A stretch of 64,000 nucleotides of DNA. It comes from Tenrec ecaudatus (Eukaryota > Chordata > Mammalia > Afrosoricida > Tenrecidae). Position numbers and translations under genes: made by a program. The notes below the pieces were generated by a model that worked only from the letters and a program-made list of their open reading frames with translations, had not been told where the DNA came from and did no database searches. Shown here in pieces: positions 43,496-57,900 of the stretch. Every line of letters begins with the position of its first letter. Positions within the stretch are counted from its first letter, which is position 1. Location: NCBI RefSeq assembly GCF_050624435.1, contig NC_134542.1, positions 10,685,497-10,749,496 on the forward strand, given 5' to 3'.

Positions 43496-44447
43496 GATGA
43501 CAGCATGACTGCATCATGTTCTGTTTTCTGTTAACTGCTGGAATTTGGCCTCTGGACGGCATGTTTTCTGTGATATCTCGGTCTTCCTGACGTCATCTGA
43601 AAAAATACATGAAAGACCATGATATATTATCAGTATTAGAGTTGAGAGTATAGCTATCCCATGTAAAGTTTTACTTAGAGGATGAACTTCACAATTATAA
43701 AATGTTATCTAGTATTCACTTCCCCCAAAATTTATTATAACTAAATTTTTGTTTTGTTGTAGTATACATTAACTAAATTCCTTTCTAGCTCTTTCTTAAA
43801 ATTTTTGAGTCAATTCTGTGGAAAAAGGATTTATAATAGGGGATGAGTAGTGTTATCATCAGATATTGCAGTCAATGATTTGAAACAAAATGTGAACGCA
43901 GTATTGAATCAAATGTGATTGCTTATTAATCCTTCACCCAATTTATAATCAAAAGTCTTCTTAAAAACAGGTTGAAAAACTTTTCAATTAAAAAATTCAT
44001 GTTTAAGTTTTTGGGGTGTAAGGAGGCCAACTCTTTAATAAAAACTATAAAATTCCTACAAAACCTGTCTTGTCTTGCTCCTTGTTTCTTTGTTCTATAA
44101 GATGGGGGAGGTCAACTTCCAGTAAAAACTAGCAGCCTAGACGGAAGAACGACAGACAGTCTCTATAACAAATACGGGAGAATATCGATAAGATGGAAAA
44201 ACTGGGGAAAGAGTGGAAAGCTAAAAGCACTAAACTGTCCTTGCAAAAACCAGCAGGTGATGAATTCCTGGGGCTGGGAGTTTGGAAGGAGTGGAAAGGG
44301 GTGAGATAGAGCCCACTTCACCATACCTGGAGGCTTCTGTACTGGGACCTGGGCTGGGCCTAATTATCAAGGGCTCTGGAGGACATGGAGGAGTGATGGG
44401 CCTATCATTCACTTGGCGGAAGGGAGTGCCAGGGGGGCTCTGGAATG
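43496..44447. other. 3' flank of SCYGR copy 4
   Basis: Duplicate of 27621-28577. AT-rich, no gene signal. An AATACA variant poly(A)-like motif lies near 43605. Confidence 0.4.
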
Positions 44448-44527
44448 TCTTCCTTCCTTCCTTCCTTCCTTCCTTCCTTCCTTCCTTCCTTCCTTCCTTC
44501 CTTCCTTCTGTCCTTCTTTCCTTCCTT
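44448..44527 (+). repeat. (CTTC)n microsatellite, expanded in unit 2
   Basis: About 57 bp of perfect CTTC repeats, then a short imperfect part. The unit 1 site (28578-28600) has only about five repeats. Confidence 0.9.
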
Positions 44528-47500
44528 TCTCTAAAAAAGAAATAAATCGACCTATGAAATAGGACAATGGGGCAGGATATAGACTCCCCCACTCTGAGAA
44601 CTGCCATCACCAATAGCCCTGGCCTGCCAGACTAGGCATTTTGTTGTTGTTGTTGTTATTTGTCCCTGCTTTTCTCTTTGAGGGGCACATATACTCCAGC
44701 TCCTCAGCAAATGTGACTGCCCACCAGGGATTGTTAAAGGGGCAGGGCTGACACTCCAGGCTGCTCTCACAGACAGAGGAGTGGGTGCCCAGACAATGTT
44801 AACAATGTTTTTGTTTGTTTTTTCACAGCAGATCTAGACAAGTATGGAGGCCTCGTATTTATGTGTTCTGGGGGTGCAGTAGCTATACCAACTCAGTACC
44901 AACGGAAGTTGACCATACTCTAGAGTTACCAGAGTTTGCGTGTACTTTTTAAAATATAGATGTAGACACATATGATAGAGATATAGATATGGACACCTAA
45001 TCCACATACCTGCACTCCACTAGTTCAATCACTCTAACATGTCGAGAAGAATTGTATAATCATCACCAAAATCTATTTTAGAACATTATCCACCCAACCA
45101 TGGATAAATAGCCTTTAGTTTCTCATTCTTTTCTCTCCCTTTCACGGTTTCCTTTTGGATTTCAGCTGCTGTCTCCCTCTTTCTTCTTTGCCTTTCTTTC
45201 CTCCCTTCTGTATTTTTTCAGTTTGACTGTTGGTTGGATTCTTTTTGTTGTTATAGATTTGTCTCTTTTTCAATAATCCCTGTCTTTCTCCATCTGATGG
45301 AGACAATTATCCCCAAAAGGCCCAGCCATGCTAGCACCTCCAACAGCTACATGGAATGGTCAAGGAGCACCACCCGCCCCAGCACTGCCTGATCCACAAA
45401 CAAACACAACTTTTAAAGCACCAGGATATCTCAGAGACAACAGACAATTCAAGTTCATACAAGGAAACAAGGCAGAATGGCACAAGTGACCCATATGCAG
45501 AACCAAAAGACTTCCCTGAAGAAGATAAGGCACTGGAACTAGTAGAAAAAGAATTCAGAGGAATAATTCTTAAGTACAATACACCTATGGGGAGAAAAAT
45601 TGAGATGGCAATGTTAAGAATAGAAAATATATCGAATAATTCTGAAAAACAGTACAATAGCCATGTGACAAAATAAATTAAAAACCATATAAAAATATCA
45701 AATAGAAATTTAGAAGATAAATAAGAAGATATTAAAAATAGATGATACCTAGAAAGATCAAAGAAATAGAATTGAAGAGATAGAAGGCTAAATTAGTGAG
45801 CTTGATGGAAATTCTGTCAATATCAAACTAAGAGTGATCCATGCAAAGACTGTTTTTAATCTGAACAAAGACTATCAATTTCATGGGATACTATCAAAAA
45901 AAATAATATATATGTAATAAGAATTCCAGAAAAAGAATAGTTCATAATCTACAGGGAAAGAACTTCCTTACCATCATTAAAAAGTAGAAAATACCCATCC
46001 AAAAAGCTGAAATAACCCAAATAAGCACTGACCCCAACAGAAAATCGCCGCTAAATATCATAATCAAACTTTTCAAAACAAGACAAAGAAAGAATTCTGA
46101 GAGGAGCTTGTAAACCTGAGCTTGAATTTTTCAGCAGTAATTAGGAAGGCAAGAAGGGAAGAGGATGACATCAAAACCCTGAATAAAAATAAAAATCAAC
46201 AACCAAGAACCTTTTATCCAGAAAAAAATGGCCATTAAATATGACAGACAAGTAAAGATATTTCTGGTTAGGGAAAAATGAAAGGACTTTTTGAAAAACA
46301 AGAAAAATCATATCAAAAGCCCCTAAGGGGAGTTCTTTGCACAGGATCAACAAACACAGTCATCAGCCTGAGAGCAATACAGGACAAGCTGCCCAGAAGT
46401 CAACCAATAATTACAGTAAACAAAGTAAAACAAACTTAGAGGACCCCAAATACAAAACCAGAAATCTTAATTGACAAGACAACTGAGAAGTAAAAGAGGA
46501 AATAATGTGATGCAAACATTCAAGTAGAGGAAGTCAAGTTGATTTTAAGAGAGAACAGACTTGGAAAGAAATTAATCAATCAATAATAAGGCAACCTCAA
46601 AGAAGAAAATCACAAAGACATAACAAATAAAGCAGCAGCAAAAGAGAAAGAACTCAGCATAGAGAATTATGGGAAATGAAGAAATCAACAAGACCTAAAT
46701 ACACAACAAAATGACAGCAATAAATTCATACCTATTCATACTGATATTGACTGCAGATAGATTAAATGCATGAGTCAAGAGACAGAATAGTACACTAGAT
46801 AAGAAAGCAATACTCGTCCATATGCTGTTTATAAGAAAGACACCTTTGACAGAGAGCAAAGATAAGAAAATATGGCAATCTTTTTAAGCAGAAGTGGCAA
46901 TCTTAATCTCCAATAAAATTGACTTGACAGAAAAATCTACCATCAGAGAAGACAAAGAAAATTATTACCCAATGATTGAAGGGACTATTGGAAAAGATCA
47001 TATCCATGTATCCATTGAATAAGTCTCAAAATATATTAACCAAATACTTACAGATTTAAAGCAAGAATTTTTTTTCAAAACACCTACAATATAGTAGGAG
47101 TCTAAAATACACCACTCTTGGGGAAGGACAGAGCAACTAGAAAGAAACTCAACAGAGACAAAGAAGAACTAAACTACACAATCAATTTGACCTCTTAGGC
47201 ATACGTAAAACACTCCACCTAACAAAGAACACAGATTCTCTTCCAGCCCACATGGGGCGATCTCTAAAATAGACCATGTGTTAGGTCACAAAACAAGCCT
47301 GCATGATTCTTCTCAGACCACTCACAAAACTCAAATATAGGAAAATGGAATAACACCAAATTTAAAAACTTTCTAGGTAATTGAAGAAATACACAATGGA
47401 AATTAAAAATTCTTTTAAACACACAAGAATAAGATGTGATGTACCCAAATGAATGAGACACAGCCAGTGCAGTGCTCAGAAGGCAATTTATGGCAACTAA

Positions 47501-47987
47501 CACACGCAGCCAAAAAGAAGAAACACAAAATCAACAACTAAAGCTAACATCTCCAACAACTAGAACAGCGAAATCAACGGATGGCCACTGGAATAAAAGA
47601 AACCAGAGAAAAATTAATGAATCAGAAGAAGAAGAAGAAGAAAACACCAGAGAGAATGGCTAAGACAAGAAGTTGGTTAACAAAGGGGGGATTAACAAAA
47701 TTGACAAAACACTGGAAAATCTAACAGAGGAAAAGTTAGAAAAGATGCAAGTATCATGAATAAGAAATTAAATGGGCCACATCACAATAGAAAAAAAATT
47801 AAATAATGCAAATAATAACAAGGTACTAGAAAGGTCTGTCCTCCAATAAATTTGAAAGCCTAGAAAAAGTGGGAACTTTTCTACAAACACATCATGGACC
47901 GAAGCTAACACAGACAGAAGTAGAAAAAGTGGCTAGAACCATAACAAAGGAAGAAAACGATCAGGTCATTAAAAAAACAAAACTCAC

Positions 47988-48345
47988 AGTAAGATTCCCT
48001 GTGTGTGTCTTGATGTATGATGCCCATAGTTGAGAGTCATGCTCTGATTGCTGAGCGGAAGCCCCTGTACCAATAGCATAAGCTTCTTTGTCTAACATCA
48101 TATATGCGTCCTCTATCCTGCTTAGTGAGTTTCACTGGTAACTACAATTTATTGATCTGCCACCAACCATGTTTCTATGACAGTGTTCTTTGACCTCCCA
48201 TGTCCTTTTTTAAGCTCTAAATTTCAGCACACCCTTGTACACCTTCATGACCTCAGGCTAATAATCATCCTCACATGTATAATATGTGTCTGTAGTTATC
48301 TATCATAATTAAAATTTAATAAATGTTCTCTGTAAATTAAAAACA
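47988..48345 (+). mobile_element. Retroposed sequence with poly(A) signal inside the L1 (unit 2)
   Basis: Duplicate of 32098-32450 with the same AATAAATGTTCTCTGTA end and A-rich tail. Confidence 0.5.
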
Positions 48346-48674
48346 AAAAACCTCCCAACGACAACAAAAATCCAAACCTAGACTCTTTCTCCAGAGAAGT
48401 CTGTCAAACACTCAGCGAAAAGTGAAAACCACTTCCACTCCAAACATTCCACAAGATAGAACAGGATGGAAAACTCAAATCCTTTTTTGCAGGAAGCATA
48501 ACTCTGATACCCAACTAGGCAATGACGTGACCAGAACAGAAAACTATAGACCAGCATCTTTCATGAACATAGACGAAAAAATTCTCAACAAAATCCTAGC
48601 CAAAAGAACTCAAGAAAATATCAAAACAGAGCAAACAAAATTATGATCAAGCATCAAAGACTGGACAAGAAAAT

Positions 48675-49336
48675 TGTTAGATTTTTCAACCACAGCAATT
48701 GAAAGATTCTGTGAGGTTTCTGGAGTCAGTAATACCTTGATTCTTGGCTTCCCATGATGAAAGAATTTTCTCTGAAGTCCATTTGGTAATCCAAGTATGT
48801 TTTTATAAAGGACAAAACAAGTTTGAAGTTTTACAGTCTCAAAGGAGTTCACAACTGGGCCCTAAAAAACACATGGGAAAGAGCACCATTCATGTGGATC
48901 TTAGAGGTGATTCCCAGGAGGCCAGAAGCCCAAGAACCCGAGAGGTTGAGAGCATGTGGGCCAAGAGCCTGTGGTCCCCGAATAGGAGGCCCTTCCCATC
49001 TACCTGCCTCTGAACAAGAGCAAGGTAAGAGAGCATCCCAGAACGTGCTCCCTGCGTTTATTCTAGCCCACCCCCTGGCTGGGGTAAGGTGTGGTTGATG
49101 GTAACGGTTGACCTCAATAGCCGACTTAGGCCCACATAGGTGATGTCATGAGCCTGGGCCTAGTTTGACACGCCCAGGTGTACTCCCCACATGGCTCAGC
49201 GGCGTGAGTATGAGCTCATCGGTTTAGGGTCTTCATAGGGGTCTAATACTTTCCTGATTTCTTTCCAACCTCCTCTTTGGGGGCCTTTGCAGGCATTGGA
49301 GGGACAACCCCCCGGCCGTAAGCTAGTTAACTAACA
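48675..49336 (+). mobile_element. LTR-B type solo LTR (fossil), unit 2
   Basis: Duplicate of 33260-33920, termini TGTTA...TAACA. Confidence 0.65.
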
Positions 49337-50421
49337 ATTCAACAATGTGGTAGCTTATGATATTAACATACAAAATGTAATCAGAGTCCTGAATACTTAC
49401 AAAGAAAGCACTGAATAGGAAGTCAAGAAAGCAATATCATTTACAATAACCACCCCAAAGATTAAATACTTAGTAATTAACCTAAGCAGAAAAACAGAAT
49501 GCTTGTACAAATAAAAACTACAAAACACTACAATAAAAAAACAAGAGAACTACATAAATGGAAGAAGATAGAATGTTCATGGATAGGTAGACTTACCTTG
49601 TGAAAATGCCAATACTATCCAAATCAATCTTTAAATAAAAAGCAATGCTGACCGAGGTCTCTGCATCATTACTCAAAGAGATGGAAACACTAATCACCAA
49701 CTTTGTGGGGAAAGGAAAGAGACACTGGCTATGGAAAGCATTCCTAAAGAGAACAAAATAGGATAATTCTCACTTCTCAATCTCAAAACCTGCACAGTAA
49801 TTGTAGTCAAAATGGTCTAGTACCAGTACAATGATACATATATCAAAGATAGGTACATACAACACTAGAACAGAATAGAGAACCCAGGAATGATTCCATC
49901 CATCTACGGACAACTGATTTTGACAAAGAGTTGAAACACATCAAATGGGGAAGAGAGAGTTTCTTCAACACCAAATGGTGCTGGCAAAATGGGATTCCCA
50001 TTTTCTGAAGATTGCAGCAGCACCCACGCATCACTCTATACACAAAAGTGGACTCAATAGGATGAGACCTAAATGTAAACCTAGAACTAAAACGATGATA
50101 AATGAAAAAATAGAGACACACTTAGGGGCTCTAAGGCATGGCAGAAGCATACAATAAAAATACACACCACAGAAGACAAAATAGATGACTGAGCCCTCTT
50201 AGAAATAAGACACTTAAGTACATCAAAAGATTTCTCCTTAAGAGTACAAAGAAACCACACAAAAGGTGAAAGGGTTTTTGGCAATGAATGATGTATCAGA
50301 CAAGGGACAAATCTCAAAACTGTAATACCTCAACGAGAAAAAGATGAATCAGCAAACGAAAAAAAAAGGGACAGAGAACATGAACAGTAAGCTTACCAAA
50401 GAAGCCATTCAAGCAAGCAAA

Positions 50422-50622
50422 CAAAACTCAATGCTATCCAGTCAGTTCTGATTCCTAGCTCCCCTGCAGGACAGGGTAGATCTTCCCCCCTGAGTTTCCA
50501 AGACTGTAACCCTTTAAGGGAGTAGAAAGGCTCATCTTTCTCCCTGGCAGCTGGTTAGTGGTTTTGAATTGCTTACCTTGGAGTCTGCAGCCCAACATCT
50601 AACCACCAGTGGTCCTCAAAGA
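50422..50622 (-). repeat. AfroSINE-like SINE inside the L1 (unit 2)
   Basis: Duplicate of 35000-35196. Confidence 0.8.
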
Positions 50623-51849
50623 AGACATTCCAACAGCCAACAACATAGGAAGAAATGCTCCTGTTCACTAACCATTTGATAGATGCAAATAAAAACAATA
50701 GCAAGATACCATCTCACCCTGGCATTGATGTCAAAGTTCAAAAAAGGACATCAAATGCTAGAGGGGATGTGGGGACTTTGAAACCCTCATATGCTGCTGG
50801 TGGAACTGTAAAACCATGCAACCTTTGTGGGAAGAATTATCATATTTCCTCAATTGGGAATAGAAACACCATATGACTCTGCAATCATGCTATTTGGGAT
50901 TTACCCTACAAAAATAAGCAATGAAGCACAGCAAATTTTTACACAAACAAGTTCATCACAGCACTATGTACAATTGAAGAAAATAGACACAGTTTACTGC
51001 CCATCAGTGAAGCATGGATAAACACCCTCTGGCATATGCACACAGTGAAAGAGTGTGAATCGCTGAAAAATAAGGAGGAAGCTGCAACATCTTATGCTAT
51101 AGATGGACTAGGAGTACAATACGCTGAGTGAAGCTAATCAATCACAAATATTACATGAGATCACCCATATGGGGGAAAAATAAGAAAAGGTTTTCATACC
51201 ATAAGAAACAGACTTCAGTGGCTACCAGGACTAGAAGGTAAGGGAAAGGAGGAATTAATAGGATAGAGGGGAGTTAGGTGTTCACTTGGGTGAAGGCAGA
51301 GACAATATTCTAAAAGGACAAAGGGAAAGTCATGGCAGGAATAGGGCAAATCGAGAGGAAGGCTGGTAAGTTGTGTCAGCTGCAGAAGTCAAACCAGAAT
51401 AACCGGAGAAGTAACACCCAACCACATTCATAATAAAATTTGATTTAAAGAATGAAGGGTCAACCATTGGAACAGAAGCCAACGCGTGGTATTTCAATAG
51501 ATGGAGATGGGCTTCAATGAGTGGGTGACTGGCCCTGTGCATTGCTCTAATGAGTTTGACAATTCTCTGCAGCTCACACACTTGGATTGTGGAAGGACGC
51601 AGTCCACAGTTGGAGCGCTGGCTCCATTTGGGGCCTCGGCATCAGTTCACAAGCCATTCTGGTTTTCTGTGTTTCTTCCTCAAAAATTCTAAACATGAAC
51701 ATGCCCATGCTGCCATGCTTGCACAGTTTATCCTCAGCACGAGTACAAAAACTAATACAATAAAAAGGGTGCACACAAAGACCAACTTACAACAGATCAA
51801 GCCCAAACCCAAACTTACTCACAAGCAAATTCAGAAACATAATGGTCCT

Positions 51850-51985
51850 ATTAATGGTTTCTGAGATTTAATCTTTATAGGAGCAGACAGCCTCAACTTT
51901 CCCTGAGGAATGGCTGGTAAATCTGAACCATTGTCCTTGGGTTAGCAATTTGATGCTTATCCAACAGTGACACTTGGGCTCCATA
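51850..51985 (-). repeat. Diverged AfroSINE-like SINE (unit 2)
   Basis: Duplicate of 36440-36570. Confidence 0.6.
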
Positions 51986-52029
51986 CAACAAACAAGCTAT
52001 AGATAAAGGAAATTTTCCTGCTTCTTTCC

Positions 52030-52205
52030 GGGCGAGCACGGGTGGCCCAGTGGATTATTCAGGAGGCTGTTAGCAATAAGGGCAGCAGTTTGAAACCACC
52101 AGCAGCTCCACAGAGAAAAGTAAAGTTTCTACTCCCATAAACAGCTACAATCTCAGAACCCCACCCGGGCAGTCTACTATGAGTCAGCATTGATTCAAAG
52201 GTAGT
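52030..52205 (+). repeat. AfroSINE-like SINE (unit 2)
   Basis: Duplicate of 36622-36795. Confidence 0.8.
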
Positions 52206-52289
52206 TTGCTTTGCCAGCGATTACCTAGAAAACAGCTATCTTAAGTCAACAGTTTCTGGCAATTGTAGGGAAAGGTGACAGGCCTATCA

Positions 52290-52945
52290 CATTTCAATCT
52301 TCAGGGTGGATTACAAAAGAAGGGAAAACAAAAAGCCGCACAATTGGACCAGTAGCCATGTGGACAAGGTCCAAGATTTCAATTTGCATGGATGTACCAA
52401 TAGTGCTCATGGAAATCAGCAATCAATAAATGACACTGGGAATTGCACTGGGAAAAACTGACATGAAAGAGATCTTTAAGGTGTTAAAAAGCAAATAATA
52501 TCCCTTTGAGATGTATCTGCCCAAGCTGAGGTATTTAGTCCTGTGACAGCCGGAAAAATGAATAAGTAAAACCAATGAAGAATTGATAACATTTCAATTA
52601 TAGTGTTGCTGAAGATAACTGAGTACACCTCAGACTACCAGAAGAACCAGTCTGTTAGAAAAATTTCAGCCACAATACTGAATGTAAGTCTGGATTGTCT
52701 CCTGTCTCTGTATAGATTATCACGAGGGAACGGGACCTGGAGGGCACATGCTTGATAAAGCAGAGGATCCTTTAAAAAAAAAAAAGTAAAAAGGAAGATC
52801 CTTCAGGATGTGGATTGACAAATAGGCTGCAACAGTGAGTTTGGCCACAGCAGGGACTATGGAGATGAGGTAGGAAGCAGGCAGTGTTGTGTTCTGTGGC
52901 AGCCACGTCAAGTCGCTAGGAGTCAAAACCCACTAGAAACAGTAT
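52290..52945 (+). mobile_element. RTE (BovB-like) LINE 3' fragment (unit 2)
   Basis: Duplicate of 36880-37530. Confidence 0.75.
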
Positions 52946-53082
52946 AGCAACACAATGTTCACATGTTTCCTATCGACTTTATCACGTTCTTTGAACCCAG
53001 AAAGACATTGTTCTGAAGACACGTTCATCTGTTTCCCACGTGTTTTCTCTGCAGCTTATGGCAGATAGAGTCTATTTTCTTT

Positions 53083-53245
53083 ACTGTGATGGCCCTGATA
53101 GGAGACGGCGGCTCATAAGAAGGCCAAGAGTTTCAACCACCAGCCACTCCCATGGAGATTTGCTGTCTTGGAAACCCACAGAGGCAGTTCTCTCTGTCCG
53201 CTGTGGTCACTATGAGTCAGCATCAACTCGATGGCAGTGAGTTTA
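53083..53245 (+). repeat. AfroSINE-like SINE (unit 2)
   Basis: Duplicate of 37680-37833. Confidence 0.8.
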
Positions 53246-54980
53246 TAGCTTTGTGGTAATTTTATCCTAACGCCACAATAAGGATAGAAATGTGGGGGGA
53301 AATCACTAATCTCTGGCCAAGGGCATCATGGAAGGATCTTCTTGTATTTTCTTACAAGCTTGTCCGGAAGAATTCCAGCGCCAGCTTCCCACCCCAGCTC
53401 CAACCTTCTTTGCCAATGGGCAAAGGGATCAACTAACCCTGCTACTGCTTGGCTTCATGTCCTGATGAATGCCATGACCCCTGGTTGACACTGTTTTCTC
53501 AGTTCAGGTGAAATGATGTCTAATTCAAAATACTCACTATTCATCGATTGGTTTATCACACTGTGGAGGCTGTGTATCGTGGTCATGTTTGAAGCTATGC
53601 CAGCAGTAGTTCAAATACAAGCAGAGTCACTCATGGGGTGCCAGTCTCAGCAGCGCTTCCAGAGCGGGACAGGTGAGCAAGTAAGGTCTGCTGGTCTCCT
53701 GACAAAAGTGAGCCTATGAAAACCCAATGGAACACAGTAGAATATTGTCTAATGGAGTGCTGGAAGAAACCCCCTTCCTGCCCAGGTTGGAAGGTACTCA
53801 CAAGACACAATAACCTCAACAATGGGCATCAGAAGTCAAGAAGCTGGATTTTGTTCACCAGCACTCAACAGACTTCACTTTTGTTTTTGTGCTTTCAGCT
53901 CTCGTCCACTTTTTAAGGAGCCTGGTGGCGTCGCAGGGTTTGATTTGAGCTGCTAAGCAGAAAAACGGGCAGCGGTTTGAGACCACCAGCCATGTGTCAA
54001 CCCATCTTGTGACGACCTTCCTGTAGGGAAGGTGAGGCCTCCTACACCCGGATGCAGTTACTTATAGATGTGGTGTCCACAGTGACTGAGAGCACGTGCA
54101 CCCCTCTTGTCCAATTTCACAGTCACCCCGGGTACTCTTCTGACCCATATGACCCATGTATTCTTTCCAACAGCCCGAAAGGGAAGAATTCACAATAAAT
54201 CCTTTTGTAGACTTCAAGGGGCTTTTCCAAAACTTGTCTACTTTTCAAGAACATTATTACATAGCATAGTCCCCTTTCACATTTACGTAGGGCAGTGGTT
54301 TTTCAACTGGCTGTGAGGTTGTGGTGTCCAGAGTGTATTGGAGCTTAAATTCTGAGCACTCTGGTTGGTAAAAAGCTATGAATGTCAGGAGAAGCCCAGA
54401 ATTCATTTTCAGCGTCCCCAAATAGTTTAAGCCTCCACTGAATTTTTTTCTGATCATCAATTAAGTGTGTAAATAGTTTGTGTGCCTAAGAACGTAAAAA
54501 CCTTTTTCCCGCCTTCTCCAGACAGCCCAGGGAGGGCAGTCTCTCTCTTAGGGGGCTTATCTGGATGTGTCCTTGATGGACATCACCATACTGAGGGCAG
54601 TATAGTCATGGGGTTAAATAGTCATGATTCATGCCACATCAGTCTCGTTCAACCTGCCTTGGTCAAAAGACCCTGGATCCATCTTATAAGCCTCTCTATC
54701 TAACAATGTGTGTGTCCTCATCATGGTTCCGATTCTGCGTCTGAAATCCCACTTAGAGCTGTGAGGTGTGAATCTGCCATCGGTCATGAATTTGCGACTG
54801 TTTTCTTTGTTCCTACTCTATTGATCTAGCTCCCTAAGACACCATTTTTACCTCATGCTAATGACCTCCCTCATCCTAATTTTTTGCCGATGTCTTTGTG
54901 TTCCTTGTCTCTATGAAGACAAAAAATTACCATGGCCTGTTGAAAGGACACAACCACTGCACTTGTGTTTGTGTTTGTTT

Positions 54981-57900
54981 AATTAGTGGACACTTCTGGC
55001 AAAGCTTACTAAAGATAGAAAGGAACAAACATCAATAGCCAGGATGAGGAATGAATCAGGGCCAATAATAACAGACCCCAATGAGATAAAAAGAATAATT
55101 ACAAATAACTAAGAAAGGCTGTATTCTAAAGAATTCAGAAACCTGGAAAACATGGATAAATATTGTGGATTAAAAACATGGATAAAAACAGTCTCTCCCT
55201 AGATTATCTCAGACAGAGATCAAGAACCTCAACAAACCCATAGCGAAGGAAGAAATAGAGAGGGTCATCAAATCCTGCCAAGGAAAAAGGACCCAGGGCC
55301 AGATGGTTTCACAACAGAATTCTACAAGCATTCAGGGAAGAGTTGACACCAATCCTCCACAAAGTATTCCATAACATAGAAGAGGACAGCAAACTCCCAA
55401 ACTCATTTTAGGAAGCCAGCATTACTTTCATACCCAAACAGGGCAAAGACCCCACATGTATAGAGAATTATAGACCGATATCTCTAATGAACATAGTTGT
55501 TTAAAATCCTTAACAAAATATTGGCCAATAGAATACAAAAGTATATAAAACATATCATCCACCACGACCAGGTAGGATTCATCCCATGGATGCAGGGATG
55601 GTTTAACATCTGAAAATCCATCAATATCATACATCATATTGAGAAGAAAAATGATTACAAAAACACATGATAATATCCATAGATGCATAAAAAAAGCATT
55701 TGACAACATCCAGCACCCATTCCTAATCAAGACACTCATGAAGATAGGACTGGAAGGTAAGTTCCTCAAGCTCATACAAGCTATCTATGAAAGACCAACA
55801 GCCAACATCATAGTCAATGGAGAAAAGACAAGAACAATACCACTGAAAAGGGTACAAGACAAGGATGCCCCCTGTCCCCTCTTCTATTCAATATCGTTTT
55901 GGAGGTTCTGGCTAACAACATAAGACAGCGGAAGGACATCAAAGGTATCCAAATGGTAGAGGAGGAGGTGAAACTATCACTATTTGCAGACAACATGATC
56001 CTGTACATTGAAGACCCCAAACGCTCCACAGCTGGAGTGCTTATAGCGATACAAGAATATGGAAGGGTAGCAGGATACAAGATTAATAAACAGAGGTAGG
56101 CAGGTTTTCTATACACATCAGGCAGGGCCATGGAAGATGGGATGAAGAGGGAAGTAGCCTTCACAATAGCTAAGAATAACCTGAAATACTTAGGAATATA
56201 TTTAACAAAATATATTAAAGACCTATATAAGGAAAACTTTAACAACCTATTACAGGAAACCAAAAGTGACTCCACAAATGGAAGAATATCCTCTGCTCGT
56301 GGATTGGGAGGCTCAACATAGTAAAGATGACAGTCCGACCTAAAGCACTTTACAAGTTCAATGCTATACCAATTCCAATACCATCAACCTTCTTCAAAGA
56401 ATTGGAAAAAACTGACCACCAATTTCATATGGAGAGGGAAGAAACGCAGTTGGAGGACTCGCCCTACCCAATTTTAATGCCTATTATACAGCAACAGTGG
56501 TCAAAAAGTGCGGTACTGGCACAACGATAGACACTCAGACCAGTGGAAATGAATAGAAAGCCCAGGAGTAAAATCATCAGCATATAGACAACTGATCTTC
56601 GACAAGGGTCCCAAAACATCAAGTGGGAAGCAGATGCCCTTTTTAACAAGTGGTGCTGGAAACAATGGATATCCACATGTAGAAAGATGAAACAAGACGT
56701 TTAGCTCACCCCATGCACAAGAATACACTCAAGGTGGATCACAGACCTATAAGTTAAACCACAAACCCTCAGGACCATCAAGGATGGAATTGGGACTAAC
56801 CTCAGAGCACTGGGAGCTCATAGGCTCACTGCAATATGAAAGGGGACACACACAGGTGAACTGGAAATCGACAAATGGGATCTAATAAGAATAAAGCACC
56901 TGTGCACCTCGAAAGACTTCACCAAGAGGGTGACCAGACAACCCACAGACTGGGAGAGGATTTTCAGTAATAACACATCAGACAAAGGGCTCATTACTAA
57001 AATCTACAACACCATCAGGACCCGCAAAAAGAGGAAAATAGTTAACCCCCTAAGGAAGTGGGCAAAAGAACTGACAAGAACTTTCACTAGGGAGGAGACC
57101 CATATGGCCAATAAGCATATGAGAAAGTGTTCGAAGTTCGTAGCCATAAGAGAAATGCAAATCAAAACAACTTTGAGATACCACCTAACACCCCTGAGGC
57201 TAGCCCAGATCAGCAAATCAGAGAGCAACAAGGGTTGGAGGGGCTGTGGTGAAGTAGGAACCCTCCTCCACTGCTGGTGGTCGTGTGGATTTGTACAGCC
57301 ACTGTGGAAAGCAATCTGGCGACACTTAAAGAAAATGGAAATTTATCTACCTTACGACCCAGCCATCCCTCTACTGGGCATATACCCGGTGGAAGCAGAA
57401 AATAAAACACGACAAGTAATATGCGTTCTAATGTTTATTGCAGCACAATTCACAATCGCAAAGACTTGGAAACAGCCTAAGTTTCCTTCGATAGACGAGT
57501 GGATTAGCAAACTGGCACATACACACAATGGAGTACTATGCAGCTCTGAAAAGCAGGGATGCGAACATGAAACATGTTATTTCGTGGGAAGAGCTGGAAG
57601 GAATCATGTTAAGCGAGGTAAGCCAGACTCAAAAGGACAGGTATAACATGAGTCCCCTGAGGTAAGTACAATCAGCATGCCAGGAATAGAAGAATAAACA
57701 CCTATCTCACAATAAACGGGTGGAAGCATAGATAGTTGGAGGGAGGGCAGGCCACACTTAAGGAGGTACATGAGAGCCCAGCATAAAGAAGGGGAAGTGG
57801 GGCAGGGGGAGGGAGAGCGGGGTGGGGAGAAACCTAGTGGATGGTATGGGGGGAACAGGGCACTAACCCACCCAGGGGAGAGTACTGGTTGTGTCCCCAC

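Larger units (their letters stand above)
44860..51800 (+). mobile_element. Old full-length-type L1 with nested insertions (unit 2)
   Basis: Duplicate of the L1 at 29050-36390, with ORF1-like sequence about 45356-46500 and ORF2 from about 46710. A 106-residue frame at 45356-45676 covers part of the ORF1-like region (EHHPPQHCLIHKQ... to KTRQNGTSDPYAEP-like). The retrocopy is at 47988-48345, LTR-B at 48675-49336 and a SINE at 50422-50622. About 470 bp of the reverse-transcriptase region present in unit 1 (32764-33236) is missing here at 48650. Confidence 0.75.
37959..53355 (+). repeat. Tandem segmental duplication, unit 2 (~15.4 kb)
   Basis: It has the same element order as unit 1: SINE 38483-38600, RTE 39590-39872, SINE 40052-40245, L1 tail 40605-41085, LTR-C about 41148-41790, L1 tail 42125-42300, SCYGR copy 4, then the old L1. 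It is about 470 bp shorter than unit 1, almost all due to one gap in the L1. It joins unit 3 directly. Confidence 0.9.

Noticed and set aside
22085-53355. Short-interval repeats resembling CRISPR or another defence system
   Set aside because: The repeats are 15-kb segmental units and dispersed transposons. Nothing prokaryotic is present.
56930-57646. 238-residue frame as a host gene
   Set aside because: Clearly the C-terminus of L1 ORF2, in a 5'-truncated insertion.
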